A stretch of DNA of 64,000 bases, taken from positions 248,001 to 312,000 of the forward strand of contig NZ_VIKU02000003.1 in assembly GCF_009371985.2 (NCBI RefSeq), written 5' to 3'. Below are positions 34,301-44,095 of the stretch, in pieces. Numbering within the stretch: position 1 is the stretch's first letter; each line of letters opens with the position of its first letter. The translations under genes and the position numbers were made by a program. The notes beneath the pieces were generated by a model. It was not told the DNA's origin. It did no database searches and saw only the letters and a program-made list of their open reading frames with translations. The stretch is from Pelagihabitans pacificus (lineage in GTDB: Bacteria; Bacteroidota; Bacteroidia; Flavobacteriales; Flavobacteriaceae).

Positions 34301-35473
34301 TTACTTAAGATTGTGTAGAATAAAATCAAGCGTTTTATTCGTATTCAAATTCTGTTGGTAGGCCAGATTACGATGGGTAATTTTTTTGGCAAGCCCCATT
34401 TGATAGAGCGCTTTGATGGCTTCTTCGTACTCAATGGACACTTTTCCCGTGAGCAGGTTGTCCATACTCGATTCTTTTCGATAGCGTTTGTATATTTTCC
34501 GTAAACCGCTCAAATACAAGCGGTCTTTGGTGAATCCGCCCCCTCGATGTGCCCGCAAGGTAATGGAGAAAGCATCGTTGCGATTGAGCTTGTACTGGTT
34601 GTGGATCATATCGAAGGTGTCGGCAAAACTGTATCCCTTGATCAAACTATCGGAAGCCAACACGCGATAGGCCAATTCCTTGAGCCTTTTTAGGGTAAGG
34701 GCCCCACCCATGTATTCACTCAATACCGCGAGTCCCTCCTGGGTTTCCACGTTATTGGGAAGGCCATTGGAAAAAATCCTCAATGGCTGAAGCTGACCAT
34801 TATAGGTTGTTACCAGGTGTACCCCGATTTCATGATGGGCCAAGGTAAGCAACTGATTTTTGCTGAACCTGGTATTTTTCTTGATCAACAGGGCCTGTGA
34901 CACATTGCTGACCATCGCATCGGCGGCAATATGTGTCGAAAACTTGATGTTTAACGGAAAGTCATATTGTTTGGCAAAGTCCTCGAAATAGGCCTTGGCT
35001 TCCTCCGGACTGAAAACCTTTTCCATATCCATGGAGTCCGGTTCATTGGAATAATGCAAAATAAAACGGGCATTTTGAACATCCCTTTCGGTCGGGGAGC
35101 CATATACACGCAACGAGTTATAATAAAAATCCTTCCCCGCCCCTATCGTCTCTATACATTGTACCATGTTTGAGTAATAGTAAATGATATCCTGATATAA
35201 TTTGCGGATCGCATCATTCTCGATGCGCTCCAGGGGCTGTGAAAAAAAGAGCTGATGCAGTTTGTAGGGGTCAAATTTTAATTTTGGATAGCGGAACTGA
35301 GGGTTTTCAGCGTATTTTGAGGCAAAAAAACGATGTTTCTCCTTCTCGGTGTTCAAGGGGTTCACGTAGCTCAGCAACTCTATTTTCTTGACCAAACGGT
35401 CTAGCTGCCTATCGATTTCGAATAAGTCGCGGTGTATTTTTTTGTTTTCGGTCAATTCCCGTTCAGGTCCCAT
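34301..35473 (-). CDS. QEGLA-motif (DUF1704/MATCAP-like) metallocarboxypeptidase
   Basis: The product has 390 residues. The metal-binding HExxxH motif stands at His214-Glu215...His219 (AHHEIGVHLVTTYN), and the third ligand Glu246 lies in the naming motif TQEGLAVLSEYMGG. Bacterial members are annotated as flavohaemoglobin-expression modulators. Eukaryotic relatives (MATCAP) are metallopeptidases that remove the C-terminal tyrosine of tubulin, so a carboxypeptidase activity is plausible. It is the last of a three-gene minus-strand operon, overlapping the amidohydrolase gene by 22 bp if the ATG at 35473 is used. Confidence 0.85.
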   Translation of the reverse strand: MGPERELTENKKIHRDLFEIDRQLDRLVKKIELLSYVNPLNTEKEKHRFFASKYAENPQFRYPKLKFDPYKLHQLFFSQPLERIENDAIRKLYQDIIYYYSNMVQCIETIGAGKDFYYNSLRVYGSPTERDVQNARFILHYSNEPDSMDMEKVFSPEEAKAYFEDFAKQYDFPLNIKFSTHIAADAMVSNVSQALLIKKNTRFSKNQLLTLAHHEIGVHLVTTYNGQLQPLRIFSNGLPNNVETQEGLAVLSEYMGGALTLKRLKELAYRVLASDSLIKGYSFADTFDMIHNQYKLNRNDAFSITLRAHRGGGFTKDRLYLSGLRKIYKRYRKESSMDNLLTGKVSIEYEEAIKALYQMGLAKKITHRNLAYQQNLNTNKTLDFILHNLK

Positions 35474-36297
35474 AAGTCGCTATCGTGAAATTCCTGTGCC
35501 TGCAAAGGTATCAATTCTTTCAATTGCTCTTCTACGGAACGTACTACTTCCGGATATAGTATCCCGGAAAGCTCATCGCAGTATACTTTTGAGATTTCCG
35601 TAGCAAGCACCAGGGTATTGTCGAAGTTTTGGGTGATGTACTTTAAAAAATAGCCATTTCCCTGAAAGGTGTCGTTAATTTTTGAGGTGGATTTGATGCC
35701 GTTGGGCAGTTGCATCCCACCCAATTTTTTACTCCAGGAATCGGCAATCCCGCCGTAGCGATCATTGTCGATATTCGCGGTACCAAGGTTCCATGTCGGT
35801 ACTTCGCGGTCCCAGCGTTTCCAGTTGTAGCTGTGCATATCAAAAACAATGGCTTTGCCATATTTGGCTTCGATTTGGTGCACCAGGGCCGTTACGACCT
35901 CATAGAAATTGGTATGTTTCCCAAGACTTTGGTTTCGTTCCGTCTGGGATAAGGGGTTTTTCCACAGCTGCTTGCCCCAAGCATCGGTGTAAATCGCGGT
36001 TTCGGGAGCACGGTTCAAATCATATTCGAAGCGGCTATCACAGCCGGCTATAACAATGGGATGAGACCGAACCATTTCCTTGGTACAGGGATCTTCTTCA
36101 TACCATCGCTCATATTCGGAATGCAGGCAATTTTCCCAAAGTGATCTACGAAATTGGTGACCATCGTGCACCGCCCCACAGATATAGGGCGCATAGGCGT
36201 CTATCTTGATGGTAAACGAATAATCCTCGGAGACTGCCTCAAAGGGGACTTCTTCCTTGATCTTTGAAATGATATTTGAAATACCGAGCTTAAGCAT
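35452..36297 (-). CDS. N-formylglutamate amidohydrolase family protein
   Basis: The product has 281 residues. Visible motifs are GAVHDGHQFRRSLW near residue 42, VIAGCDSRFEYDLNRAPETA and a central metal-site motif IVFDMHSYNWKRW, with the expected Asp and His. Known family members hydrolyse N-formyl-L-glutamate in histidine breakdown. No hut genes are present, so another N-acyl amino acid or a peptide-like substrate is likely. It overlaps the ATP-grasp gene by 8 bp and the metallopeptidase gene by 22 bp, so all three are tightly coupled. Confidence 0.85.
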   Translation of the reverse strand: MLKLGISNIISKIKEEVPFEAVSEDYSFTIKIDAYAPYICGAVHDGHQFRRSLWENCLHSEYERWYEEDPCTKEMVRSHPIVIAGCDSRFEYDLNRAPETAIYTDAWGKQLWKNPLSQTERNQSLGKHTNFYEVVTALVHQIEAKYGKAIVFDMHSYNWKRWDREVPTWNLGTANIDNDRYGGIADSWSKKLGGMQLPNGIKSTSKINDTFQGNGYFLKYITQNFDNTLVLATEISKVYCDELSGILYPEVVRSVEEQLKELIPLQAQEFHDSDLWDLNGN

Positions 36298-37321
36298 TCT
36301 CTACCTCGTCTCGCAGTCGGGTGCGCCGCTGAAAGGCCTGTAACTTATCCATGACCTTGCTCTCCACAAAATCGATGACCTTACATTGAATCTTGGTCTT
36401 GTATACCTTGTTCATGTAGGTGATACCGCCAGGGGACATGACATTGACCTCGACCAGCTTGCCACCGATAACATCGATACCCACAAAGTAAAGTCCGTCT
36501 TTCACCAATTTAGGACCGATTTGTTTACAGAGTGCCTTTTCATCCTTTGTCAATTGATGCTTGGCAACCGACCCCCCGGCGGACACATTGCTACGATGGT
36601 CATCGGAACCGGGTACGCGCCTCATGGCCCCGATAGGCTCCCCATTCAGCAAAAGAATACGTACGTCTCCCTGGTCCGCTCCTTCAATATATTCTTGAAG
36701 TATTACATAGTTAGACGTTCCATCAGAGTTCGTTACATAAAAATCAAGCAATGATTTGATATTACTCATGGCGGATTTTTCGATCAGGATGACCCCAGAT
36801 CCACCAAAACCGTTCAGAGGCTTGAGAATCATCTGGTTCGAACTCGATTCCTTAATCTGTTCCAACAGGTAGTCCTTGTTCTTGGATACGTGGGTAGCAG
36901 GAATAATATTACCGTGCGAATCGCCAAAAGCGGCAGTATAGAGTTTATTGTTGGCTTCCCGAAGACCCTGCAATGAATTCACGATAAAAACATCGTCCTT
37001 TACGGAGTCCAAAAAATTGAGCATGATCGGATCCAAAGGGGGATTTGCCCTCATAAAAATAACGTCGAAACCCGCCAAAGGCAACATTTCTTCCCGCAGC
37101 CTGGCTTGTTTGTAAAAGGTTTTCAAGTTACCCGGTACCTTATCCATACGACCTATCACGGTGCAAAACGCATTCGTGACACTATTTCGGATCGTCAGGT
37201 TGGCGGGCGAACAGATCGCCACCCCATGCTTGCGCTTTACACATTCGTGTATCAAAGCAAGACTGGTATCGTTCTCGGCATCGATATCCTCCCAAGGATA
37301 CATTAAGAAACAGATATTCAT
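36290..37321 (-). CDS. GshB-like ATP-grasp ligase
   Basis: The product has 343 residues. It starts MNICFLMYPWEDIDAENDTS and has the ATP-grasp fold of glutathione synthetase/RimK: MILKPLNGFGGSGVILIE (ATP-binding lysine and glycine-rich loop), VILQEYIEGADQGDVRILL, and the metal-binding end GIDVIGGKLVEVNVMSPGG. It should join a carboxyl group to an amine through an acyl-phosphate. No gshA-like gene is near and Bacteroidota usually lack this type of glutathione route, so the product is probably another peptide bond. It is first in the ligase/amidohydrolase/carboxypeptidase operon. Confidence 0.87.
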   Translation of the reverse strand: MNICFLMYPWEDIDAENDTSLALIHECVKRKHGVAICSPANLTIRNSVTNAFCTVIGRMDKVPGNLKTFYKQARLREEMLPLAGFDVIFMRANPPLDPIMLNFLDSVKDDVFIVNSLQGLREANNKLYTAAFGDSHGNIIPATHVSKNKDYLLEQIKESSSNQMILKPLNGFGGSGVILIEKSAMSNIKSLLDFYVTNSDGTSNYVILQEYIEGADQGDVRILLLNGEPIGAMRRVPGSDDHRSNVSAGGSVAKHQLTKDEKALCKQIGPKLVKDGLYFVGIDVIGGKLVEVNVMSPGGITYMNKVYKTKIQCKVIDFVESKVMDKLQAFQRRTRLRDEVENA

Positions 37322-37397
37322 AAACTTCGATTTTTTTATTATCGGTCACCGGTGATCCTGGCCAGGTAGCCGGTCCCTTATTACAAACTACCAACTA

Positions 37398-38726
37398 TTA
37401 AATTACTTCTTCCAAATGATCGTCCCATTCCTTTGGATGGGGCTTTCCCAATTTCCCGACCGATTTGGCCACCACCATGGAAACCGTAGCGTCACCGGTA
37501 ATATTGACTACGGTCCGGCACATATCCAACGGACGGTCGACAGCAAATATCAAAGCCAGCGCAATGGGATACAACTCGGGTGGAAAACCTATGGATTCCA
37601 ATACGATTACGAGCATCACCATGCCCGCCCCGGGTACCGCTGCAGAACCAATAGAGGCTAATAGCGCGGTTAGTACGATGATGATCTGATTACTGAACAA
37701 CAAGCCTTCGGGCCATAAGACCTGCATCGCGAAAACCGCCGCCACCCCTTGGTACAGACTGGTACCGTCCATATTAATGGTTGCCCCGACAGGTAATACG
37801 AAACTCGAAACCTCCTTATCAACCCCTATGTGTTCCTCTACCCTTTCCATGGTTACCGGCAAAGTGGCGGCACTGGAACTGGTCGAAAAGGCTAATAATT
37901 GGGCAGGACTGATTTCTTTCAAAAACCAGAAAGGGTTTTTCCCAGTGTACATCGACACTACGAACGAATAGAACACGATCATCAAAAAGAGCCCCAGTAC
38001 CACGACACCCGAATACTTCAACAGGGCGACTAGCAAGTCCGGGTCTCCGGACGAGGACACCACGTTTGCCAAAAGGGCAAAAACAGCATAAGGGGCCGTC
38101 AGCATGATCAAATCGACCATCTTTAGCACCACATCGTTCAGGGCGTCAAAGAAATCCTTGAGGGGCCTTGCCTTTTTTTCCCCGATCAAAAGCATCGAAA
38201 TACCTAGGAATATGGTAAAAAAGATGACCTGGAGCATCAAGGCGTTATCGCTCATGGCGGCAATCGCATTATCGGGCACCATATCCTCGAGAAACTGCAA
38301 GGGTCCTCTTTCCCTTTGTTTCAATGCCTCATCCAACTTGGAGGTAACGCCACTATCACCGGCATAGGTCGTAGAGAGCTTGTTGATCGTGTCTTCGGAA
38401 ATACCATCCCCCGGCTTTAATACGTTGACCAATAAAAGCCCGATTGTGATGGCTACTATGGTCGTAAACACATAAATACCAATAGTCCTCAGTCCGATTT
38501 TCTTGAACTTGGAAATATCCTTCAAATCGGATATCCCCTTGATCAAAGAGGCCAAAATCAGTGGAATTGCAATAAGCTTAAGAAGTTTTACAAAGATGGT
38601 TCCAAAGGGATTTATCCAATCGGCAACAAAGTCCCGGCCCCAATCCGGATAGGTCATTACGAAGCCAAAAAGCAACCCCAGCAACATTCCTATCAAGATT
38701 TTCCAGTGCAATTCCAGTTTCCGCAT
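37398..38726 (-). CDS. Dicarboxylate/amino acid:cation symporter (DAACS family)
   Basis: The product has 442 residues with about eight membrane segments and the two re-entrant hairpins of the glutamate-transporter family. The serine-rich AFSTSSSAATLPVTM and the sodium/substrate motif GATINMDGTSLYQG are both present, as is the C-terminal VDRPLDMCRTVVNITGD with the substrate-binding Asp and Arg. It takes up glutamate, aspartate or C4-dicarboxylates with Na+ or H+. It lies upstream of, and on the same strand as, the ATP-grasp operon, separated by 76 bp. Confidence 0.93.
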   Translation of the reverse strand: MRKLELHWKILIGMLLGLLFGFVMTYPDWGRDFVADWINPFGTIFVKLLKLIAIPLILASLIKGISDLKDISKFKKIGLRTIGIYVFTTIVAITIGLLLVNVLKPGDGISEDTINKLSTTYAGDSGVTSKLDEALKQRERGPLQFLEDMVPDNAIAAMSDNALMLQVIFFTIFLGISMLLIGEKKARPLKDFFDALNDVVLKMVDLIMLTAPYAVFALLANVVSSSGDPDLLVALLKYSGVVVLGLFLMIVFYSFVVSMYTGKNPFWFLKEISPAQLLAFSTSSSAATLPVTMERVEEHIGVDKEVSSFVLPVGATINMDGTSLYQGVAAVFAMQVLWPEGLLFSNQIIIVLTALLASIGSAAVPGAGMVMLVIVLESIGFPPELYPIALALIFAVDRPLDMCRTVVNITGDATVSMVVAKSVGKLGKPHPKEWDDHLEEVI

Positions 38727-38953
38727 GTATCGTATGGTTTAGGCAGGGAAGATACTATTTTTGAACGTAAGAAGAAAAGGGAATGGTTGAAAGAAACAGG
38801 GTCGCTCCCCAAAGTGGACTTGACTTGGATTGGCATAAAATCCATCTATTTTTAGATTTGCCGACATCGAAGCAACCCTGGATAAGGGATACCCGAGTAT
38901 GATTGACCAGCTTGCCCTATGCAACAACCAGAACCTACTGTACGATGAAAGCC

Positions 38954-40018
38954 CTATTTCTTGATGGTTCTGTTGAGGAGTACAAAATCGGCGAGGACCA
39001 GGGCGGCCATGGCCTCAACGATGGGTACGGCCCTGGGAACCACGCAGGGATCATGGCGACCTTTTCCTTTCGCCTGTACCTTGTTTCCCTCCTTATCAAT
39101 CGTCTCATAGCCCTGGATGACGGTAGCGACCGGTTTAAATGCGATATTAAAATAGATATCCATACTATTGCTAATGCCCCCCTGAATGCCTCCACTGTAG
39201 TTGGTCTTGGTACTGCCATCGGTATTGAAGGGGTCGTTGTGCACGCTACCTTTCATTTTAACGCCTTGGAAGCCACTACCATATTCAAAACCTTTGACCG
39301 CGTTGATCGAGAGCATCGCCTTGCCCAACTCGGCATGTAGCTTGTCGAATACCGGTTCCCCCAATCCTATCGGTACATTTTGGATGACTCCGGTAATGAC
39401 CCCACCGATAGTATCGCCCTCTTTCCGAATGTCCTTGATATAGGCCTCCATTTTTTTGGCGGTATCGGGATCCGGACAACGTACGGGGTTGGACTCGATT
39501 AGCGAAAAATCCATCTCCTGATAGTTTTTGTCGATCTTTATCTCGCCGACCTGGGATACGAAGGCATTGATTTCAATATCCTCCAAAAACTGTTTGGCAA
39601 TAGCCCCTGCCACTACCCTACTGGCAGTTTCCCTGGCAGAGCTGCGTCCTCCTCCACGATAATCCCTAAAACCATACTTGCGGTCATAGACATAATCGGC
39701 ATGGGAGGGACGGTAGGAGTCCTTGATATGGGAATAGTCCTTTGATTTTTGGTTGGTATTACGAATTGCAAAACCGATGGGGGTCCCGGTAGTCTTTCCT
39801 TCGAAGATTCCAGAGAAGAATTCCACGGTATCGGGCTCCTTCCTTTGGGTCACAATGGACGACTGCCCTGGTTTTCGTCGATCCAATTCCTTTTGGATGG
39901 CTTTGAGGTCGAGTTGTATTCCGGCCGGACATCCCTCTAAAACTCCTCCAATCGCCACACCATGGGATTCGCCAAAAGTCATCAACTTGAAAAGGTTTCC
40001 GAAGGTATTGCCCGCCAT
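38954..40018 (-). CDS. aroC: Chorismate synthase
   Basis: The product has 354 residues. The N-terminal GESHG motif ([18 protein letters not shown]), the FMN-site signature [20 protein letters not shown] and [15 protein letters not shown] are all typical. It converts EPSP to chorismate, the last step of the shikimate pathway, using reduced FMN. Length and start fit the family. The gene stands alone; 38727-38953 downstream holds no gene I can support. Confidence 0.97.
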   Translation of the reverse strand: MAGNTFGNLFKLMTFGESHGVAIGGVLEGCPAGIQLDLKAIQKELDRRKPGQSSIVTQRKEPDTVEFFSGIFEGKTTGTPIGFAIRNTNQKSKDYSHIKDSYRPSHADYVYDRKYGFRDYRGGGRSSARETASRVVAGAIAKQFLEDIEINAFVSQVGEIKIDKNYQEMDFSLIESNPVRCPDPDTAKKMEAYIKDIRKEGDTIGGVITGVIQNVPIGLGEPVFDKLHAELGKAMLSINAVKGFEYGSGFQGVKMKGSVHNDPFNTDGSTKTNYSGGIQGGISNSMDIYFNIAFKPVATVIQGYETIDKEGNKVQAKGKGRHDPCVVPRAVPIVEAMAALVLADFVLLNRTIKK

Positions 40019-40244
40019 ATGCTTGTTTAAGGATTAAACGAAGCCACAAAAGTAAATCTTAAATCAGAGCCGACCAAAATTAGACAGGAGGTAATGTTTA
40101 CTTAACATTTCTATTCTTCGGATAAAGATAACTTAACCTACTATTCGCCAATTGTTGATATCCTGTTCATCCTTAGTTGATACCGATAGGTTTATTTTGC
40201 AGGAATAATTGTTGCGTTTAAAAAACAGCAGGAAGCGCTTGTAC

Positions 40245-41117
40245 ATGAAAAGACGTAAAATTGATATGGCGGTCGTTTCTGATGTCCATTTGGGGACCTA
40301 TGGCTGTCATGCAGAGGAATTGCTGACCTATTTGAACAGCATTCAGCCGAAAAAATTGGTCCTTAATGGGGATATCATCGACATCTGGCAGTTCAGCAAA
40401 CGCTATTTTCCTCCGGCTCATATGAAAGTGTTACGGAAGATTATTGGGATGGCCTCCAAAGGCACGGAGGTATATTATATTACCGGTAACCACGATGAAG
40501 CCCTGCGAAGGTTCTGCGGCACGGTGATGGGAAATGTTCGTATTGTAAATAAATTGGTATTACCACTCGACGGAAAAAACGCTTGGTTCTTTCATGGCGA
40601 TGTGTTCGATGTCTCTATTCAAAATGCCAAATGGCTGGCTAAATTAGGAGGATACGGCTATAGTCTTTTGATTCTGATCAACCGACTGGTCAACTGGGTA
40701 TTGATAAAGCTCGGCAGGGAAAAATACTCCCTATCAAAAAAAATAAAGAATGGTTTTAAAGGGGCGCTACGGTATGTTTCGGACTTTGAAAAGACTGCAG
40801 TCGAATTGGCCATTGAAAACGGCTATGATTATGTGGTTTGTGGACATATACACCACCCTAAAAAGGAGCTGATGATTACCAAGAAAGGCCGGTGTACGTA
40901 CTTGAACTCAGGAGATTGGGTAGAAAATCTTACTGCCTTGGAATATTCCTTCAAACGCTGGAAAATATATCGATACAATCACGACAAGCTTTCGCCCTTC
41001 TTTGCAGATGAGGAGATAAAGCACATGGACATGCACGAACTGGTGGCCTCCCTTACCGATAAAAACGAGGACAAGGAGCGTTACGGCGAACCCTTAATTG
41101 ATGAGGGCCTTTCGTAA
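40245..41117 (+). CDS. LpxH-like metallophosphoesterase (UDP-2,3-diacylglucosamine hydrolase type)
   Basis: The product has 290 residues from MKRRKIDMAVVSDVHLGTYG. The calcineurin-like motifs are in order: SDVHLG, LNGDIIDIW, ITGNHDEALRRF, FFHGDVFD and VCGHIHHP. This is the LpxH/LpxG-type arrangement that makes lipid X for lipid A. The C-terminus is extended and charged. I preferred the ATG at 40245 to the upstream in-frame start at 40209. Its last 24 bp overlap the 3' end of the convergent dehydrogenase gene. Confidence 0.82.
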   Translation: MKRRKIDMAVVSDVHLGTYGCHAEELLTYLNSIQPKKLVLNGDIIDIWQFSKRYFPPAHMKVLRKIIGMASKGTEVYYITGNHDEALRRFCGTVMGNVRIVNKLVLPLDGKNAWFFHGDVFDVSIQNAKWLAKLGGYGYSLLILINRLVNWVLIKLGREKYSLSKKIKNGFKGALRYVSDFEKTAVELAIENGYDYVVCGHIHHPKKELMITKKGRCTYLNSGDWVENLTALEYSFKRWKIYRYNHDKLSPFFADEEIKHMDMHELVASLTDKNEDKERYGEPLIDEGLS

Positions 41118-44006
41118 AATAGAGACAGGATGTAATGCCTTGCGTTTGGTGCCATCATATATCTGATGCCTGCAACTGGTACCATTTGCCGCTATGATCA
41201 CGTCATCGGCGGTTTTTCGCACTGAAGGAAACAGCTTCAGTTCCCCAATTTGCATACTTAGCTCGTAATGTTCTTTCTCATAGCCAAAGGAGCCCGCCAT
41301 TCCGCAACAGCCGGAACTAATGATAGACACCGAATAGTTTTCAGGAAGGTTTAAAATATCAAAGGTGACTTTCTGATTACTCAATGCCTTTTGATGGCAA
41401 TGCCCGTGTATTTTCACCGTTTTGGCTTCCTTCGTAAAGCTAGATGAGGCAATGGTCCCTCTTTCAATCTCGCTGGATAGAAATTCCTCGATCAAAAAGG
41501 TGTTGGATGCTATTGCCGCCGTACTGGTTGCATCATCGAAAAGTCTTTGATATTCATCCCTGAACGTCAAAACGGCTGAGGGCTCAAGTCCAACCACTGG
41601 AATATCGGCATCCGCAAATGCCTTCAGTTCCGGGATATTGACCAGAGCAAGTTTTTTGGCCTGTTTCAGAAAACCCTTTGAGATGTAGGTGCGACCACTT
41701 TCTGCAAAAAATAGGGTGACGTCGTACCCTAGTCGCACCAAAACATCGATGGCATCCCTACCCAGGTCGGTATCCATATACCTGGTGAATTCATCGATAT
41801 ACAAGGCCACTTTTTTATTTCTTGTACTATTTTGATTTTGAACTTCTTGTAAATACTTTTGAAAATTAACACTTGAAACTTTGGGGAGGCTTCTAGCCGT
41901 CGCGACCCCTGCCGCCTTTTTAAGCAAATCGCCCAACAAGGGGAAAGTGTACACCGCGTTGGTCAAGCCGGCTACCTTGCTCCCCAGTCGATTGAGCTTC
42001 GCATTATGCGCAAACAGCTTGGCCCTTAACGGATAACCATTTGCCTCTTGGTATTGGTATTGGAACTCCGCCTTTAAGGTAGCGACATCGACATTGCTTG
42101 GACATTCACTGGCACAGGCCTTACAACTAAGACACAGGTCGAATACCTCTTTCAGCTCTTTTTGATCAAAACGGTTCTTTTGGTCCGACGTGGTTAAAAA
42201 CTCCCGAAGTGCATTGGCCCTGCCCCTAGTGGTATGCCTTTCGCTTTTGGTGGCGTGGTAACTCGGGCACATGGCACCCTTCATTTCATGGGTTTTGCGA
42301 CAATCACCGCTACCATTACACTTTTCGGCCGCTTTCAGGATGCCTTCACTGTCGGCAAAATCCATAAAGGTCGCTACCTCCGGTTCCTCCCGGTCGATTT
42401 CATATCGGAGAGACGCATCCATGGCATAGGCATCCACTATTTTCCCTGGATTAAAAATAGTGTTGGGATCGAAATATGATTTAATACGTTTCAATAACGC
42501 ATAGTTCCGCTCCCCTATCATCAAAGGAATAAATTCCGCCCGAACGATACCGTCGCCATGCTCCCCACTGAACGACCCGCGATATTTTTTTGTCAATTTG
42601 GCCACATCGGTGGTAATACTTCGAAATAGGGCAACATCCTTGGATTTCTTTAAATTCAGAATAGGTCGCAGATGCAATTCGCCTGCCCCTGCATGGGCGT
42701 AATACACCGCTTCCTGTCCGTATCCTTTCATGATTTTCGAAAACTCCCCTATAAAATCATTCAAGTCTTCCAACGCCACCGCGGTATCCTCGATACAGGC
42801 CACTGCCTTTCGGTCACCCACGATATTCCCTAGTAGTCCCAGTCCCGCCTTCCGCAGCTCAAGGGCCTGATGAATCTCGTTGCCCCTCAAGACCGGGCTG
42901 GCATAGCTACGACCCGATGCTTTTATGGTGGCCAAAAGTTCCTCTAGCTGGGCCTGCAAATCCGCTTCGATATCCGCCTTTACCTCCAACATAAGGAGGG
43001 CGGCGGGATCCCCGGCTACAAAAAATCGGTTTTTGAGCTGTTCCCGATTGTTCTTGGTGCAATCGAGAATTACCCTGTCCATCATCTCGCAGGTATGCAG
43101 CCCGTGCTTCATTACCGGCGCCACATCCATCAAACAATCCTCCAGCGTTTGGTAATGGGTCACTACCATCGCGGAGAGGTTTGGGGGCAGCTCATCCAAT
43201 TGCAAGGTGATTTCAGTGGTGAAAGCAAGCGTACCTTCGCTTCCACTTAAGAGTTTGCAGAGATTGAAGTTCCCCTCGTCACCGCCAAAAACACTACTTT
43301 TTAGCAGCTCATCAACCGCATATCCCGTGTTTCTTCGGTGAATCTGCCGTTTGGGAAATTCAGAGGCAATTTCTTTCTGTATTTCACTGTTTACAAGCTC
43401 TTTGTATATATTTTTATAAATTGAAGATTCAAGTGTATTCCCGTCCATCTTCGCTTCTAGCTGCGCCTGCGATATCGACTGGAACGCTACCTCGCTGCCA
43501 TCGGACAGCACCGTTTTGAGCGCGACCACCTTATCCCTTGTAACCCCGTACTTGATAGAAGTGGTACCCGAGGAATTATTGCCGACCATTCCCCCGATCA
43601 TACAGCGATTGGCGGTGGAGGTGTTTGGACCGAAGAAAAGTCCATATGGCTTTAAAAACAGGTTCAACTCGTCCCGGATCACCCCGGGTTGCACCTTCAC
43701 CTGTTTCCGTTCCACATCCAACTGTAAAATATTGGTGAAATTCTTGGAGACATCGACCACGATGCCATCCCCTACACATTGCCCGGCCAACGATGTACCC
43801 GCTGTTCTTGGAATAAGGCCTATACGATGCTCATTCGCAAAATGAATTAGCTTTTTAATATCTTCGACCGAGCTGGGATAAGCAACTGCCAGTGGTATTT
43901 TGCGATATACCGAGGCATCTGTAGCATACAGTGCCTTGGTAAGGGAATCGTTGAGGAGCCTTCCTTCCAATGAACTCCCCAGTTGTTTTAGTAAATTTTT
44001 ATCCAA
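41094..44006 (-). CDS. FAD- and 4Fe-4S-binding dehydrogenase (GlcD/Dld plus CCG domains)
   Basis: The product has 970 residues. The N-terminal half is an FAD-linked oxidase of the D-lactate/glycolate type: PRTAGTSLAGQCVGDGIVVD, the GMVGNNSSGTTSIKYG loop and RGSFSGEHGDGIVRAEF. The C-terminal half holds a ferredoxin-like cluster site (CLSCKACASECPSNVD) and a CCG domain (SSGCCGMAGSFGYEKEHYE). Proteins of this plan oxidise D-2-hydroxyacids and pass electrons to the quinone pool. An AT-rich insert (41815-41880) codes the linker between the iron-sulfur and CCG domains. Its 3' end overlaps the convergent LpxH-like gene by 24 bp. Confidence 0.9.
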   Translation of the reverse strand: MDKNLLKQLGSSLEGRLLNDSLTKALYATDASVYRKIPLAVAYPSSVEDIKKLIHFANEHRIGLIPRTAGTSLAGQCVGDGIVVDVSKNFTNILQLDVERKQVKVQPGVIRDELNLFLKPYGLFFGPNTSTANRCMIGGMVGNNSSGTTSIKYGVTRDKVVALKTVLSDGSEVAFQSISQAQLEAKMDGNTLESSIYKNIYKELVNSEIQKEIASEFPKRQIHRRNTGYAVDELLKSSVFGGDEGNFNLCKLLSGSEGTLAFTTEITLQLDELPPNLSAMVVTHYQTLEDCLMDVAPVMKHGLHTCEMMDRVILDCTKNNREQLKNRFFVAGDPAALLMLEVKADIEADLQAQLEELLATIKASGRSYASPVLRGNEIHQALELRKAGLGLLGNIVGDRKAVACIEDTAVALEDLNDFIGEFSKIMKGYGQEAVYYAHAGAGELHLRPILNLKKSKDVALFRSITTDVAKLTKKYRGSFSGEHGDGIVRAEFIPLMIGERNYALLKRIKSYFDPNTIFNPGKIVDAYAMDASLRYEIDREEPEVATFMDFADSEGILKAAEKCNGSGDCRKTHEMKGAMCPSYHATKSERHTTRGRANALREFLTTSDQKNRFDQKELKEVFDLCLSCKACASECPSNVDVATLKAEFQYQYQEANGYPLRAKLFAHNAKLNRLGSKVAGLTNAVYTFPLLGDLLKKAAGVATARSLPKVSSVNFQKYLQEVQNQNSTRNKKVALYIDEFTRYMDTDLGRDAIDVLVRLGYDVTLFFAESGRTYISKGFLKQAKKLALVNIPELKAFADADIPVVGLEPSAVLTFRDEYQRLFDDATSTAAIASNTFLIEEFLSSEIERGTIASSSFTKEAKTVKIHGHCHQKALSNQKVTFDILNLPENYSVSIISSGCCGMAGSFGYEKEHYELSMQIGELKLFPSVRKTADDVIIAANGTSCRHQIYDGTKRKALHPVSILRKALIN
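41815..41880. repeat. Heptad-like AT-rich repeat inside the dehydrogenase gene
   Basis: The 60 bp at 41821-41880 are about 23% GC, about half that of the flanks. On the minus strand units such as AGTTTCA, ATTTTCA and AAGTTCA recur with seven-base spacing. The repeat is read through in frame as a polar linker. Confidence 0.45.
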
Positions 44007-44095
44007 GGTCGAACAATTTTGTGGGCAAAATTAAGTTTTTATTGGTTGAGGCGGGCATGTTCACCGCCTTTTATTAAGAACCAAAACACATACCT

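Noticed and set aside
38727-38953. Possible small gene between the symporter and aroC
   Set aside because: The open frames there have no start signal, codon bias or recognisable product. I see only non-coding sequence.
44049-44074. Hairpin AGGCGG / CCGCCT followed by TTTTATT before the barrel gene
   Set aside because: It lies between two divergent genes where no terminator is needed; the stem is short. It may be a leader structure, but I cannot support it.
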